DNA of 64,000 nt from Acinetobacter sp. XH1741. Lineage in GTDB: Bacteria; Pseudomonadota; Gammaproteobacteria; Pseudomonadales; Moraxellaceae. A program made the position numbers and the translations under genes. The DNA lies in contig NZ_CP157428.1 in the NCBI RefSeq assembly GCF_041021895.1, positions 248,001 through 312,000 on the forward strand, in the 5' to 3' direction. The notes under the pieces are model-generated. The model saw only the letters and a program-made list of their open reading frames with translations. It was not told where the DNA came from and ran no database searches. Shown here piece after piece: positions 46,515 through 55,155 of this stretch (position 1 is the stretch's first letter; each line of letters begins with the position of its first letter).

Positions 46515-47759
46515 ATGAACTCTTCATCTACACCCAGCACCTTAAACACTGAGGCGACTTCTCTCCTTTCCCGCGAGTGGATTCACAAAGGCACTAAAGC
46601 CTATAAGCATGCAGGATTCGCTTTATTCCTTGTTGGCTTTGCCAGCTTCTCACTGATTTATTGTGTACAGCCACTGTTGCCAGCGTTTAGCCAAAGCTTC
46701 CAGATTAGCCCTGCGAGTAGCTCTTTAGCGCTTTCTTTAACAACTGCTTTTTTGGCAATTTCAATTGTGCTATCGAGTGCCTTTTCACAAGCGATTGGTC
46801 GTCGCGGTGTAATCTTTACGTCTATGCTATGTGCAGCGATTCTTAATATTGTGTCTATGTTTACCCCAAACTGGCACAGTTTACTGATGGCACGAGCGTT
46901 AGAAGGTTTGCTGCTCGGTGGTGTACCCGCAGTAACAATGGCATGGATTGCCGAAGAAATTGCCCCTGAACACTTGGGTAAAACCATGGGCTTATATATT
47001 GCAGGTACGGCCTTTGGTGGCATGATGGGCCGTGTCGGCATGGGTATTTTAATTGAGTATTTTTCATGGCGCACAGCCTTAGGTTTACTTGGAGCGATCT
47101 GTTTTATTTGCTCAATCGCCTTCGTAAATTTATTGCCCGCTTCACGTAATTTTGTACAGAAAAAAGGGCTGAATTTAGACTTTCACATGCAAATGTGGCG
47201 TGCTCATTTAAGCAATACTAAATTATTGCGCCTGTTTGCCATTGGGTTCTTGCTCACTAGTGTGTTTGTGACTCTGTTTAACTATGCCACTTTCCGTTTG
47301 AGCGGCGCACCTTACTCACTCAGTCAGACTCAAATTAGCCTTATTTTCTTGTCGTATAGCTTCGGTATGGTGTCTTCATCGTTGGCAGGTACGCTAGCCG
47401 AACGTTTCGGTAAAAAAACCATGATGATGAGTGGTTTCGCACTCATGATTGTGGGTAGCCTCATGACGCTACTTAGCTCGCTTTTTGGCATTATTATTGG
47501 GATTGCCTTTATTACCACTGGGTTCTTTATTACCCACTCTCTCACAAGTAGTTCAGTCGGTGCCGAAAGCAAACAAGCTAAAGCCCACGCCAGTTCGCTC
47601 TACTTGCTGTTTTACTATATGGGTTCAAGTATTGTCGGTTCAGCAGGTGGTTGGTTCTGGTTACACGGCGGATGGAACGCCATTGTAGGCTTAACGGTAG
47701 TACTGTCATTACTTGGAATATTTTTAGCAGTTTATACCTCACACGCAAAAGCACATTAA
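46515..47759 (+). CDS. MFS transporter, YnfM/arabinose-exporter-like
   Basis: 414 residues from ATG at 46515; the frame opens upstream at 46437 but those codons lack a clear site. Twelve hydrophobic segments. Motif A-like loop GRRGVIFTSMLC and the signature RALEGLLLGGVPAVTMAWIAEE, with FYYMGSSIVGSAGGWFW near the end, put it in the drug:H+ antiporter DHA1 group. Inner-membrane exporter. Divergent from the LysR gene. Confidence 0.87.
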   Translation: MNSSSTPSTLNTEATSLLSREWIHKGTKAYKHAGFALFLVGFASFSLIYCVQPLLPAFSQSFQISPASSSLALSLTTAFLAISIVLSSAFSQAIGRRGVIFTSMLCAAILNIVSMFTPNWHSLLMARALEGLLLGGVPAVTMAWIAEEIAPEHLGKTMGLYIAGTAFGGMMGRVGMGILIEYFSWRTALGLLGAICFICSIAFVNLLPASRNFVQKKGLNLDFHMQMWRAHLSNTKLLRLFAIGFLLTSVFVTLFNYATFRLSGAPYSLSQTQISLIFLSYSFGMVSSSLAGTLAERFGKKTMMMSGFALMIVGSLMTLLSSLFGIIIGIAFITTGFFITHSLTSSSVGAESKQAKAHASSLYLLFYYMGSSIVGSAGGWFWLHGGWNAIVGLTVVLSLLGIFLAVYTSHAKAH

Positions 47760-47782
47760 TGAGTAACTTAAAGGAAAATCAC

Positions 47783-48109
47783 ATGTCGAGTTTATTTGTT
47801 TATGGCACTTTAGGCCCCGGTCGTCCTAATGCCCATATACTTGAAAATATTGGCGGACAATGGGCAGAAGGTTGGGTCAATGGAAGCTTACGTCATGAAG
47901 GCTGGGGAGCAGATTTAGGCTATCCGGGAATTGTACTCGATGATAGTGCCAACCAAGTTCAGGGTTTTGTTTTTAGCTCAGAACATTTAGACGCGAACTG
48001 GAAATTACTAGATGACTTTGAAGGCGAAGGCTATGAAAGAGTACCTGTTCAAGTCACTTTAAATAGTGGCGAACGTATTGATTCTTTTATTTATACGCTC
48101 AAGCCTTAA
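47783..48109 (+). CDS. Gamma-glutamylcyclotransferase-like protein
   Basis: 108 residues from ATG at 47783, six bases after AAAGGA. The BtrG/YtfP fold with FVYGTLGPGRPNAHIL at the start and WKLLDDFEGEGYERVPVQV in the middle. The catalytic glutamate of the family is probably the E in DDFEGEGY. Cyclises gamma-glutamyl compounds, or has a related amine-cleaving role. Follows the MFS gene by 23 bases. Confidence 0.85.
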   Translation: MSSLFVYGTLGPGRPNAHILENIGGQWAEGWVNGSLRHEGWGADLGYPGIVLDDSANQVQGFVFSSEHLDANWKLLDDFEGEGYERVPVQVTLNSGERIDSFIYTLKP

Positions 48110-48220
48110 GCCATTTCTAAAGCTTAAGCATAGGAGCATTTAAAAATTGATAGAAAAAATTTAAATGCTCATTTTTTGGCTTGTATTTTTTTTAAGAAAC
48201 TGTAGAATTCATTCCACGTC

Positions 48221-48296
<76 letters not shown>

Positions 48297-48665
48297 TCAT
48301 TAAACCTCATGAATATTTGATTTATGGGGTTTTTTGTTGCCTGTAGGTTTTGAAATACACCAATATTTATAATTATTTTCTCCAATTCACTAACCAGTTC
48401 TTTTGCTGCTGTTATATTTTCAGACCCAATATATTCATCATATTTTGGAGAAATATATTTTTGCAAAATTTTATTATAAACCTGAGCTTAAAAATGATTT
48501 TCTTAAAAGAATTTCTTTCCTCCAAAATAAAAATTTTATAAAAAATAGATTTAAAAAAATAAGAAATATTAAAAAGATACGATTATAATGCGCCACCAAA
48601 TAAGGTCATGATAATAAGCCCTATTTTATAAACATTCATTCATTACTACATTCAACGGGGAAAAG
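48297..48665. other. AT-rich spacer downstream of tRNA-Thr
   Basis: Apart from the tRNA terminator (AAACCTCAT/ATGGGGTTT stem plus T run, 48302-48336) I see no gene; open frames here are AT-driven. The last 80 bases hold the promoter of the secreted-protein gene. Confidence 0.5.
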
Positions 48666-49049
48666 ATGAAACTTCGTTTTGTTTTGCCTACTTTATTTAT
48701 AATGTTGCCTTTTACAGTACAAGCTCAAAACACGAGTTCTGCGGCTCAAGCAGAAAACATTGTAAAATCACCAGTCTGCGTACTTGAGACTCTACCTTCT
48801 GCTGACCATTATAAGTCTCTTAAACGCATTAAAGTCGCAAAAGGAATATATGGCGGCTATGAAGAAATAAAACCTAAATTAGCAAACGCAGCACGTAAAT
48901 ATGGTGCAGATGTAGTGATTGATTATGAGCAGAGACAAAGATTTGGTTTCTGGCCATGGCGTATTGTTCGTCCAGTACTTACAGGTATTGCGGTAAAATG
49001 GAATACACCATTTGACTGTACTGCCTTAGGTGGAAAAGAAATTCGTTAA
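48666..49049 (+). CDS. Secreted protein of unknown function
   Basis: 127 residues. Signal peptide of about 20 residues (LPTLFIMLPFTVQAQ). The mature part is small, with two Cys (SPVCVLETL and FDCTALG) and a segment ARKYGADVVIDYEQRQRFGFWPWR; this has the look of the YbjQ/heavy-metal-binding-like beta-alpha fold, but no family is claimed. ATG follows GGGGAAAAG. Closed by the hairpin at 49058-49088, which also ends the Rsm-like RNA on the other strand. Confidence 0.7.
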   Translation: MKLRFVLPTLFIMLPFTVQAQNTSSAAQAENIVKSPVCVLETLPSADHYKSLKRIKVAKGIYGGYEEIKPKLANAARKYGADVVIDYEQRQRFGFWPWRIVRPVLTGIAVKWNTPFDCTALGGKEIR

Positions 49050-49051
49050 TA

Positions 49052-49190
49052 AAAATGAAAAAAGCCCAACATCCTGTTGGGCTTTTTTCGTATTTCGTTA
49101 CTAGGCATACATCCTGTAATACCTCACGTCCTGATGCTTAAACTTATTATTGTTGTTTTACGTTTTGGAACTTCCTGTTCCTGATGAGTT
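49052..49190 (-). ncRNA. Rsm/CsrB-type sRNA candidate under GacA control
   Basis: On the minus strand, five AGGA motifs occur in about 130 nt, four of them in hairpin loops: GGAAC-AGGAA-GUUCC, UAC-AGGAU-GUA, CCCAAC-AGGAU-GUUGGG (the terminator), with GCAUCAGGACGUG also exposed. A -10 box TATGAT (49192-49197) precedes the start by seven bases. The -35 is poor, and 65 bases upstream of the start is CGTAAG-N6-CTTACA (49242-49259), nearly the GacA site known from Pseudomonas rsm genes. Expected role: titrating CsrA/RsmA. Confidence 0.75.
49058..49088. terminator. Bidirectional terminator with AGGAT loop
   Basis: AAAAAGCCCAAC / GTTGGGCTTTTTT. On the minus strand its loop reads AGGAT, so it doubles as a CsrA-type site. 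On the plus strand it ends the gene at 48666. Confidence 0.85.
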
Positions 49191-49191
49191 C

Positions 49192-49259
49192 ATCATAGGT
49201 AATTTGTAGATTTCTAAAAAGACGCTAATTTCCCGAATCATTGTAAGAAAAAGCTTACG
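49192..49259 (-). promoter_or_regulatory. Promoter and GacA-type upstream activating site of the Rsm-like RNA
   Basis: UAS at 49242-49259 (11 of 12 arm bases agree with TGTAAG-N6-CTTACA), -10 TATGAT at 49192-49197, weak -35 TTTTTA at 49215-49220. Confidence 0.7.
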
Positions 49260-49276
49260 GGCTTGTCAGCGTACTT

Positions 49277-49702
49277 CTAGCCTTCTTTCTTCTTCTCTAT
49301 CATTTTTTCAAAATGTCTAAGGTTAGGGTTTAGCGTATCCCATGCATAGGCTTGGCTCACAAAAACCTCTGCTCTAGGCTGATAAAGACTCGGGTCATCC
49401 AACGTGCCTGCACGTATCGAAATCATTTCAGGAGCAATTTCAGGCAAACCAAAAAGCTGCGAACCGCAAGTCGGGCAAAAGGCTCTTTTTATAGATCGAC
49501 CAGAAGAACCTACTGTCTCAAAATATTTAAGCTCGCCATTCACTTTCAATTCAGACTGATGAAAAAAAGCGATTGGTGCATATGCTGAACCTGTGGCTTT
49601 TTGGCAATCTCGGCAATGGCAATTAAAGCTATAACGTGGCTCTGCATCACTTTGGTAGCTCACCGCTCCACACAAACACGATCCTTGATATTTACCTGAC
49701 AT
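49277..49702 (-). CDS. GFA/CENP-V family zinc protein
   Basis: 141 residues. The Mss4-like zinc sites are present: CLCGAVSY, CHCRDCQKATGS and CPTCGSQLF. Glutathione-dependent formaldehyde-activating (GFA) family, although most members have no proven activity. Eight bases separate it from the methyltransferase gene upstream; cotranscription with that and the FAD enzyme is likely. Confidence 0.88.
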   Translation of the reverse strand: MSGKYQGSCLCGAVSYQSDAEPRYSFNCHCRDCQKATGSAYAPIAFFHQSELKVNGELKYFETVGSSGRSIKRAFCPTCGSQLFGLPEIAPEMISIRAGTLDDPSLYQPRAEVFVSQAYAWDTLNPNLRHFEKMIEKKKEG

Positions 49703-49710
49703 GGCTCATC

Positions 49711-50571
49711 CTATTTTTTTATTGCTGTTATTTGAATATAACGTACATATCCACTTTGGTAGAGTTGCTGGCATAACTTTGCAGTCATTTGAATTTTAAA
49801 ATTTGCCAATCCTCGGCTTTGATTTTGTCCTTGTTGTTTTTGAATATACTCTGAAAAACCAAGTAATACGTGTTCAGACAAATCTTCAATTTGAATATCT
49901 GTAAAACCTTGCTGTTCCAAGCTCGTTCTTAGTGTTTGCTCAGTTGGTACAGCATCCCAAGCAATATCGGCTGCTTTGAGTAAATAACGATGCTTTTGTT
50001 CTTGCAGCACCGTCATGTTTTGACATGTGTCAGCTCGCATTAAGTAATGAAAACCTAAACGTGCATTTGAATTTAAAACTGGAGTGACCGAATCTAGAAA
50101 TGAATTTAAATGGCTGTGATAAGCCGCATCAATACACAGCACCACATCGAAAGCCTGTTTGAATTCAAATTGTTTTAAATTTAAAAATGAACCACAAAAA
50201 ATCTGTCTTATTTCAGGTATAAGTTTTTGAATTTTACTCACACATTCAGCTTGTAGCTCAACGGCACTAACGCTTTTGGGCTGATAGTCCTGTAACCAGT
50301 GCAACAAACTTGCACCCTGTCCACAACCTAAATCGAGTAAATGATCTTTTGAATTTAAATTGACAGCTTGTGCCAAATGGTCGGCCAATTGGCAACAAGC
50401 TTCACTGTAGTTTTGGGTATTTTTCCAAAAACCCAAATTTGTCCAAGCAAGCTCTCCATCATCTCCCAAGCTTGATGCATCAATGGCATATTTATGGGGA
50501 ATGAGTCGAGAAAGCGCTGCTCGAACTTTTGTTTTCACAATTTTAGTAGCCGAGTTCAGGAGCAACTTCAA
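49711..50571 (-). CDS. SAM-dependent methyltransferase
   Basis: 286 residues. Motif I is LLDLGCGQGASLLHW, with the acidic loop SAVELQAECVSK following and FDVVLCIDAAYHSH as motif II. Resembles small-molecule/cyclopropane-type class I enzymes without a clear subgroup. The start lies 29 bases inside the 3' end of the FAD gene, so the two are translated together; perhaps the pair modifies a fatty or quinone-type substrate, which is inference. Confidence 0.85.
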   Translation of the reverse strand: MKLLLNSATKIVKTKVRAALSRLIPHKYAIDASSLGDDGELAWTNLGFWKNTQNYSEACCQLADHLAQAVNLNSKDHLLDLGCGQGASLLHWLQDYQPKSVSAVELQAECVSKIQKLIPEIRQIFCGSFLNLKQFEFKQAFDVVLCIDAAYHSHLNSFLDSVTPVLNSNARLGFHYLMRADTCQNMTVLQEQKHRYLLKAADIAWDAVPTEQTLRTSLEQQGFTDIQIEDLSEHVLLGFSEYIQKQQGQNQSRGLANFKIQMTAKLCQQLYQSGYVRYIQITAIKK

Positions 50572-51841
50572 CCTGAGGTTTTAAACCTACAAATGGTAAA
50601 GGTGCACCTAAAATTTCCGCAATGTGCATTGCAGAAGTCACTGCTGACTCTAAAATTGGCAAGCCATCACATGACCATGAACCACAGTAGAAGACTTTAC
50701 GGTTTGGTTCTAAATGACGTTGCTGTAACTCTTTATTTAAAGCAATCGTTTGCGAGTCTACAACTGCACGCGTTAAGGTCACTTTTGAAATGATTTTTTT
50801 AGGGTCAATATCAGTCACTGGACGCCAAGTCTGGAATACAGGATTTTTGCCCACAAGAGATGGCTCAACAGCGTTCATCCAAACCGTAAACTGCTGACGA
50901 GTAAACTTACGGTCCATCATGTAGCTCAGCACTGACCAGTCTTTACGGCGTGGTGGCATTACGGTCGCATCTGTATGAATAACCAAGTCACCTTGTTCAA
51001 AACGGAACTGTTTTAGCAGATTCATATCTTCTGCAAATTGTTCAGGGTTTAAGAACTCTTCAAGTTTAGATGTTGGTGTTGCCACAATAACGCGGTCAAA
51101 TGTGCCCTTATCACCTTGCTCATTTTCGACCAGTACTTTTTCGCCTTGTTCCTCAACTTTCTTAATTGCCGAACCGCTATGGATATCAATGCCCTTAATT
51201 AAGCTGTCTACAAATGCAGGTGTACCGCCTTTCATACGTAAGAGCATGTCCCCATCAGTTAAATGGCGTAAAAACTCTAGAAGGTTTTTTGCAGGCCAGT
51301 CGCCAATTGTTTTTGGGTTACATGTACAAATGGTATAGAGCACAGGCATTACTACACCATGCCAGAATACTTCTTCTATGTCGTTCTGATTAATAAATTC
51401 GGCGAGAGTAATATCTTGATTTTTAGATTTGAAAAACTGATGAATCGCAGTTTTTAATTGCAACATCCCTTTGACCAGACGCCAGCCATACTGCTGGATG
51501 CCTTTACGGTTATTAATAATTGGAAAATTACCAATACGACTGCGAGATGTGGTTAACCATGTTTCAGTGCGATCTTCAAATAACCAGCTACAAGACATAT
51601 AGGTACGAACCGGAAAAGTTTTAATACCTAAGTGGGCAGCAAGGCTAAGTGTATTTTTCCATAGATGCGGGTTCATAACACGCAATGGTGCATCAATAAT
51701 CCCACCATCGAATTCAATGCTATGGCTATCCATTCCCCGGCCAGGAAGTGCTTCAAATATCGTGATTGTATGTCCTGCATCTTTCAGAATTCTTGCTGCT
51801 GCAAGTCCTGCCATTCCACTGCCAATAATTGCGATATCCAA
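50543..51841 (-). CDS. FAD-dependent amine oxidase-like oxidoreductase
   Basis: 432 residues if started at the TTG at 51841 (reads MDIAIIGSGMAGL, with GGGA upstream); a GTG at 51880 adds 13 residues. The Rossmann GSGMAGLAAARIL with the following acidic FEALPG binds FAD, and a C-terminal FYCGSWSCDGLPILESAVTSAMHIA closes the site. Of the phytoene desaturase/amine-oxidase superfamily; substrate unknown. Probably works with the methyltransferase and GFA protein downstream, like the lipid-modifying NAD-binding proteins beside cyclopropane synthases. Confidence 0.82.
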   Translation of the reverse strand: MDIAIIGSGMAGLAAARILKDAGHTITIFEALPGRGMDSHSIEFDGGIIDAPLRVMNPHLWKNTLSLAAHLGIKTFPVRTYMSCSWLFEDRTETWLTTSRSRIGNFPIINNRKGIQQYGWRLVKGMLQLKTAIHQFFKSKNQDITLAEFINQNDIEEVFWHGVVMPVLYTICTCNPKTIGDWPAKNLLEFLRHLTDGDMLLRMKGGTPAFVDSLIKGIDIHSGSAIKKVEEQGEKVLVENEQGDKGTFDRVIVATPTSKLEEFLNPEQFAEDMNLLKQFRFEQGDLVIHTDATVMPPRRKDWSVLSYMMDRKFTRQQFTVWMNAVEPSLVGKNPVFQTWRPVTDIDPKKIISKVTLTRAVVDSQTIALNKELQQRHLEPNRKVFYCGSWSCDGLPILESAVTSAMHIAEILGAPLPFVGLKPQVEVAPELGY

Positions 51842-52280
51842 AATGATGTCCCATTTTTCGAGAATTTTTTTGATTATCACTCATACCTAAAAAAAACACC
51901 GTATTAAAAACTACCAGATTTTTATTTTTTGCATCAATTTATATAGAAAAATTTGAGCTGATAAAGCTTGATGTATTCATAAAATTTTACAAAAGAGGAT
52001 AAGTGTATAAAAACCCATATTTTTTTAGAAATTTAAAAAAAATCTTTTAAATAAAATAAGATAATTTAACTATATTTATGTTACCCATTTTACAAAAAGC
52101 TCTTTTTACGTTATCATAAGTCCACAATAACGAGAACCACATCACATAAAACAATGCCGGAACAATAATGATATCCATCATAAAAATAGAATCTTTACAG
52201 CGAAAAAGCCCGCTATTCACACTTGATAGCGGGCTTTTTATTACTTTGGTTTAATAGCTAATTAAGCTCAATTAAACAAT
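51842..52280. other. Intergenic region upstream of the FAD gene
   Basis: AT-rich promoter region for the minus-strand FAD gene and, at 52206-52242, the terminator of the pirin gene. Some base periodicity at 51950-52080 but no gene was recognised. Confidence 0.5.
52206..52242 (-). terminator. Terminator of the pirin gene
   Basis: AAAAAGCCCGCTAT / ATAGCGGGCTTTTT stem, ten-base loop. Can work in both directions. Confidence 0.85.
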
Positions 52281-53153
52281 TTATGCTTCTTGCATAAGAG
52301 AACCAAATTTTCCACGATTAAAATCATCAATCGCTTCCATAATCTCGGCTTTGGTATTCATTACAAATGGTCCATAACCTTCGATTGGTTCATTTAGTGG
52401 CTGGCCAGTTAACACCAAGAATTTAGTATCTTCTTCAGCATTTAAACTAAACTCAACACCCTCACGAGATAAAATCGCAACGGTTTTACCTTGAAGATGG
52501 TTTGAGTCATTGACCACAACCGCACCATCTAATACCACAACAAGCGTAGTATGCCCTTCAGGTACATAGAAGGTATGTTTTTGGCCTTTGACTAACTTAC
52601 CATCCCAGACGTTTAATGGGCTAAAGGTAGTTGCTGCACCTTTTGAATCTGCATATTCACCTGCAATCACACGCAAATGACTGCCATGCTCATCTAGTGC
52701 AATATCTGGAATTTCTTTCGCTTCAATCGCTTGGTATTTTCCAGGAGTCATTTTTGAATGAGCAGGTAAATTGACCCACAATTGCACCATTTCAAACAGA
52801 CCGCCATGCTCTGCAAATTCAGGAGAATGAAACTCTTCATGTAACACGCCTGCACCCGCAGTCATCCATTGCACATCACCGGTTTTAATGGTTCCGCCGC
52901 CACCACTTGAGTCTTTATGAGTTACTTCACCTTGGTAGGCAATCGTCACTGTTTCAAAGCCACGGTGCGGATGCGATCCGACACCTTGTTGTTCAGTGGT
53001 TGGTGAGAAGTTATAAGGCGCTGCATAATCGAGTAACAAAAATGGGCTTAGGGTTTGGCCTAAACGGTCATAAGAGAACAGGTTATATACAGGGAAACCA
53101 TCACCCACCCAATGCATGTGGTTATTTTGATATGCACCAAGAAACTTCTTCAT
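52281..53153 (-). CDS. Pirin family protein
   Basis: 290 residues from the ATG at 53153, with AGGAGAG upstream; the frame extends to 53243 but lacks a site there. Cupin fold with the metal-binding PHRGFETVTIAYQGEVTHKDS and MTAGAGVLHEEFHS segments. Pirins bind Fe or Cu and some oxidise quercetin; others modulate transcription or metabolism. Cytoplasmic. Divergent from the isochorismatase-like gene. Confidence 0.9.
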   Translation of the reverse strand: MKKFLGAYQNNHMHWVGDGFPVYNLFSYDRLGQTLSPFLLLDYAAPYNFSPTTEQQGVGSHPHRGFETVTIAYQGEVTHKDSSGGGGTIKTGDVQWMTAGAGVLHEEFHSPEFAEHGGLFEMVQLWVNLPAHSKMTPGKYQAIEAKEIPDIALDEHGSHLRVIAGEYADSKGAATTFSPLNVWDGKLVKGQKHTFYVPEGHTTLVVVLDGAVVVNDSNHLQGKTVAILSREGVEFSLNAEEDTKFLVLTGQPLNEPIEGYGPFVMNTKAEIMEAIDDFNRGKFGSLMQEA

Positions 53154-53444
53154 CTGATCTCTCCTATATAGGTAGGATTTTCTTGAACTGAGATTGATTT
53201 TACGCCTCACGAGTTGCAGTTTATAGATCAGGATTAGCAACACATTATTTCATCTATGAGACAATCCAACTTTTTTAGAACATGTCTTGGCTATCGTCCT
53301 ATTTTTAAAATTCTTAATCCTATTTTTTAGACTTAAATAGGACAACAAACTCAACTAGCATAATTTTAGGCACTAATGACCTACTTCATAATTTTTGATT
53401 ATTTACTTTGATAACATGAGGATATAAAAATAGCTCAAGATTAC

Positions 53445-54056
53445 GTGCGTTTAGACAAGGATAATGCTGCTGTTCTTTTAGTTGACCACCAAGCAGGTTT
53501 ACTTTCTTTAGTTCGAGATATCGATCCTGATAAATTTAAAAATAATGTCTTAGCCCTAGCAGATGCTGCAAAGTATTTTAATTTACCAACTATTTTAACA
53601 ACCAGTTTTGAAAATGGTCCAAATGGCCCTCTCATTCCTGAGCTAAAAGAACTTTTCCCCGATGCGCCATTTATTCCACGTCCTGGTCAAATTAACGCAT
53701 GGGACAATGAAGACTTTGTAAAAGCGGTTAAAGCGACCGGTAAAAAACAATTAATTATTGCGGGTGTCGTGACTGAAGTTTGTGTGGCATTCCCTGCTTT
53801 ATCTGCTCTCGCAGAAGATTTTAAAGTGTTTGTGATTACCGATGCTTCTGGTACTTTTAATGAATTAACACGCGATGCTGCTTGGGACCGTATGTCAAAA
53901 GCAGGTGCTCAGCTCATGACTTGGTTTGGTATGGCATGTGAATTACACCGTGACTGGCGTAACGATGTAGAAGGTTTAGGAACTTTATTCGCAAACCATA
54001 TTCCTGATTATCGTAACCTGATGACCAGCTACAGCTTTAATACATCACAGAAATAA
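53445..54056 (+). CDS. Isochorismatase-like hydrolase (YcaC type), likely ATA/GTG start
   Basis: 203 residues if read from GTG 53445. The family triad is D14 (LLVDHQAGL), a Lys in the KKQLIIAG region and Cys in TEVCVAFPA. YcaC relatives are octameric hydrolases of unknown substrate. A GAGGA box at 53418-53422 would place translation 7 bases on at ATA 53430, reading (M)AQDYVRLDKD, so an original ATG has probably been changed to ATA. Alternatively GTG 53445 is used with a distant ribosome site. Confidence 0.85.
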   Translation: MRLDKDNAAVLLVDHQAGLLSLVRDIDPDKFKNNVLALADAAKYFNLPTILTTSFENGPNGPLIPELKELFPDAPFIPRPGQINAWDNEDFVKAVKATGKKQLIIAGVVTEVCVAFPALSALAEDFKVFVITDASGTFNELTRDAAWDRMSKAGAQLMTWFGMACELHRDWRNDVEGLGTLFANHIPDYRNLMTSYSFNTSQK

Positions 54057-54068
54057 TTCAAGTTGCTA

Positions 54069-54098
54069 AGATTAGAGTGCTTAAGCGCTCTAATCTTG
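54069..54098 (+). terminator. Near-palindromic hairpin between hydrolase and LysR genes
   Basis: AAGATTAGAG ... CTCTAATCTT stem, 20 bases after the hydrolase stop. T run short; may be a terminator or an operator for the LysR protein. Confidence 0.55.
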
Positions 54099-54121
54099 AA
54101 TTTAAATGGAGTGATCTGACA

Positions 54122-55051
54122 TTGATAAGCTCTTTTGATGATTTTTATTATTTCTATTTGGTCGTAAAACACGGCGGATTTAGTGCGGCCAGTGAGGCTG
54201 AAAATATAAGTAAATCTAAGCTCAGCCGACGCATTATTGACCTTGAGAATAAATTTAATGTCAGCCTCATTCAAAGAACAACACGCCATTTTAAAGTGAC
54301 CGACTTAGGTCAAGAGTTTTATGAGGAATGCTGCAAAGTTATTGCTCAAGTTGAATGTGCAGAAAATGTTTTGTTAAAGCAAAAAAGTGAACCTCAAGGG
54401 TTAGTGAAAATAAGCTGCCCACCACTCATGATGCATTTTCAAATTAGAAAAATTTTAAATCATTTTTTAAAAACCTACCCAAAAGTTGAGATTGCACTCG
54501 AGCTAACGAGCCGTCGAGTAGATATTTTGCATGATGATATCGACCTCGCGATTCGGACCAATTTCGAACCCAATGAAGACTCAAATTTAATTGTTCGTGA
54601 TGTGATTAAAACCGACCACTGCCTAGTGGCTTCGCCTGAATTGCTGCAAGGACGCACCATTGAGCATTATTCCGAATTACAGGACTTTCCAAGTATTAGC
54701 TTGGGTACTCAAAAGCAAAATTATATTTGGCATTTATGCAATATTCGTAACGGCGAATCGGTTGATGTACCTTATCAACCACGAATCAAAAGTAATGACT
54801 TGGCAGGCGTCTACTATGCTGTGATGGATGGTTTAGGCATTGCCGACCTGCCCTTTTTAACTGTTGAGGCTGAAATTCGTAAAGGCACTCTTGTTCATAT
54901 TCTTCCTGACTGGAAATCAAATATTGGCATGCTACAACTGGTTTATGTGTCTAGAAAAGGCCAACGTCTTGTGGTCGAAAAACTGATTGAAACGCTGATA
55001 GAAGAACTCAGGCGTTTACCCGAAAGCCATGAAGGGTATTTGCCGACTTAA
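54122..55051 (+). CDS. LysR family regulator
   Basis: 309 residues from TTG at 54122, ten bases after GGAG; the longer open frame from GTG 54077 lies in the preceding hairpin and is unlikely. Winged helix FYLVVKHGGFSAASEAENISKSKLSRRIIDLENKFNVSLIQR, then an effector-binding domain of the DUF-like LTTR type (LVKISCPPLMMHFQIRKIL). Controls likely the pirin or the hydrolase gene upstream. Confidence 0.85.
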   Translation: MISSFDDFYYFYLVVKHGGFSAASEAENISKSKLSRRIIDLENKFNVSLIQRTTRHFKVTDLGQEFYEECCKVIAQVECAENVLLKQKSEPQGLVKISCPPLMMHFQIRKILNHFLKTYPKVEIALELTSRRVDILHDDIDLAIRTNFEPNEDSNLIVRDVIKTDHCLVASPELLQGRTIEHYSELQDFPSISLGTQKQNYIWHLCNIRNGESVDVPYQPRIKSNDLAGVYYAVMDGLGIADLPFLTVEAEIRKGTLVHILPDWKSNIGMLQLVYVSRKGQRLVVEKLIETLIEELRRLPESHEGYLPT

Positions 55052-55054
55052 ATA

Positions 55055-55088
55055 AAAAAACCAGTCATGAATGGGCATGACCGGTTTT
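55055..55088 (+). terminator. Terminator of the LysR gene
   Basis: AAAACCAGTCATG / CATGACCGGTTTT stem with one GU pair, followed by T residues. Confidence 0.75.
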
Positions 55089-55155
55089 TGTGAAACATCA
55101 CATACAGCATAACTGCATGTTTTCGTTCAGAACAAAGCGAACTCGCTTTTATTCC

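Noticed and set aside
48350..48588. Two plus-strand ORFs of 61-63 residues
   Set aside because: AT-driven, Lys/Ile/Phe-rich and overlapping each other in the spacer after tRNA-Thr; no start signals.
52100..52242. Independent sRNA gene upstream of the terminator at 52206
   Set aside because: The hairpin is fully explained as the terminator of the pirin gene on the minus strand, and no promoter for a plus-strand RNA stood out.
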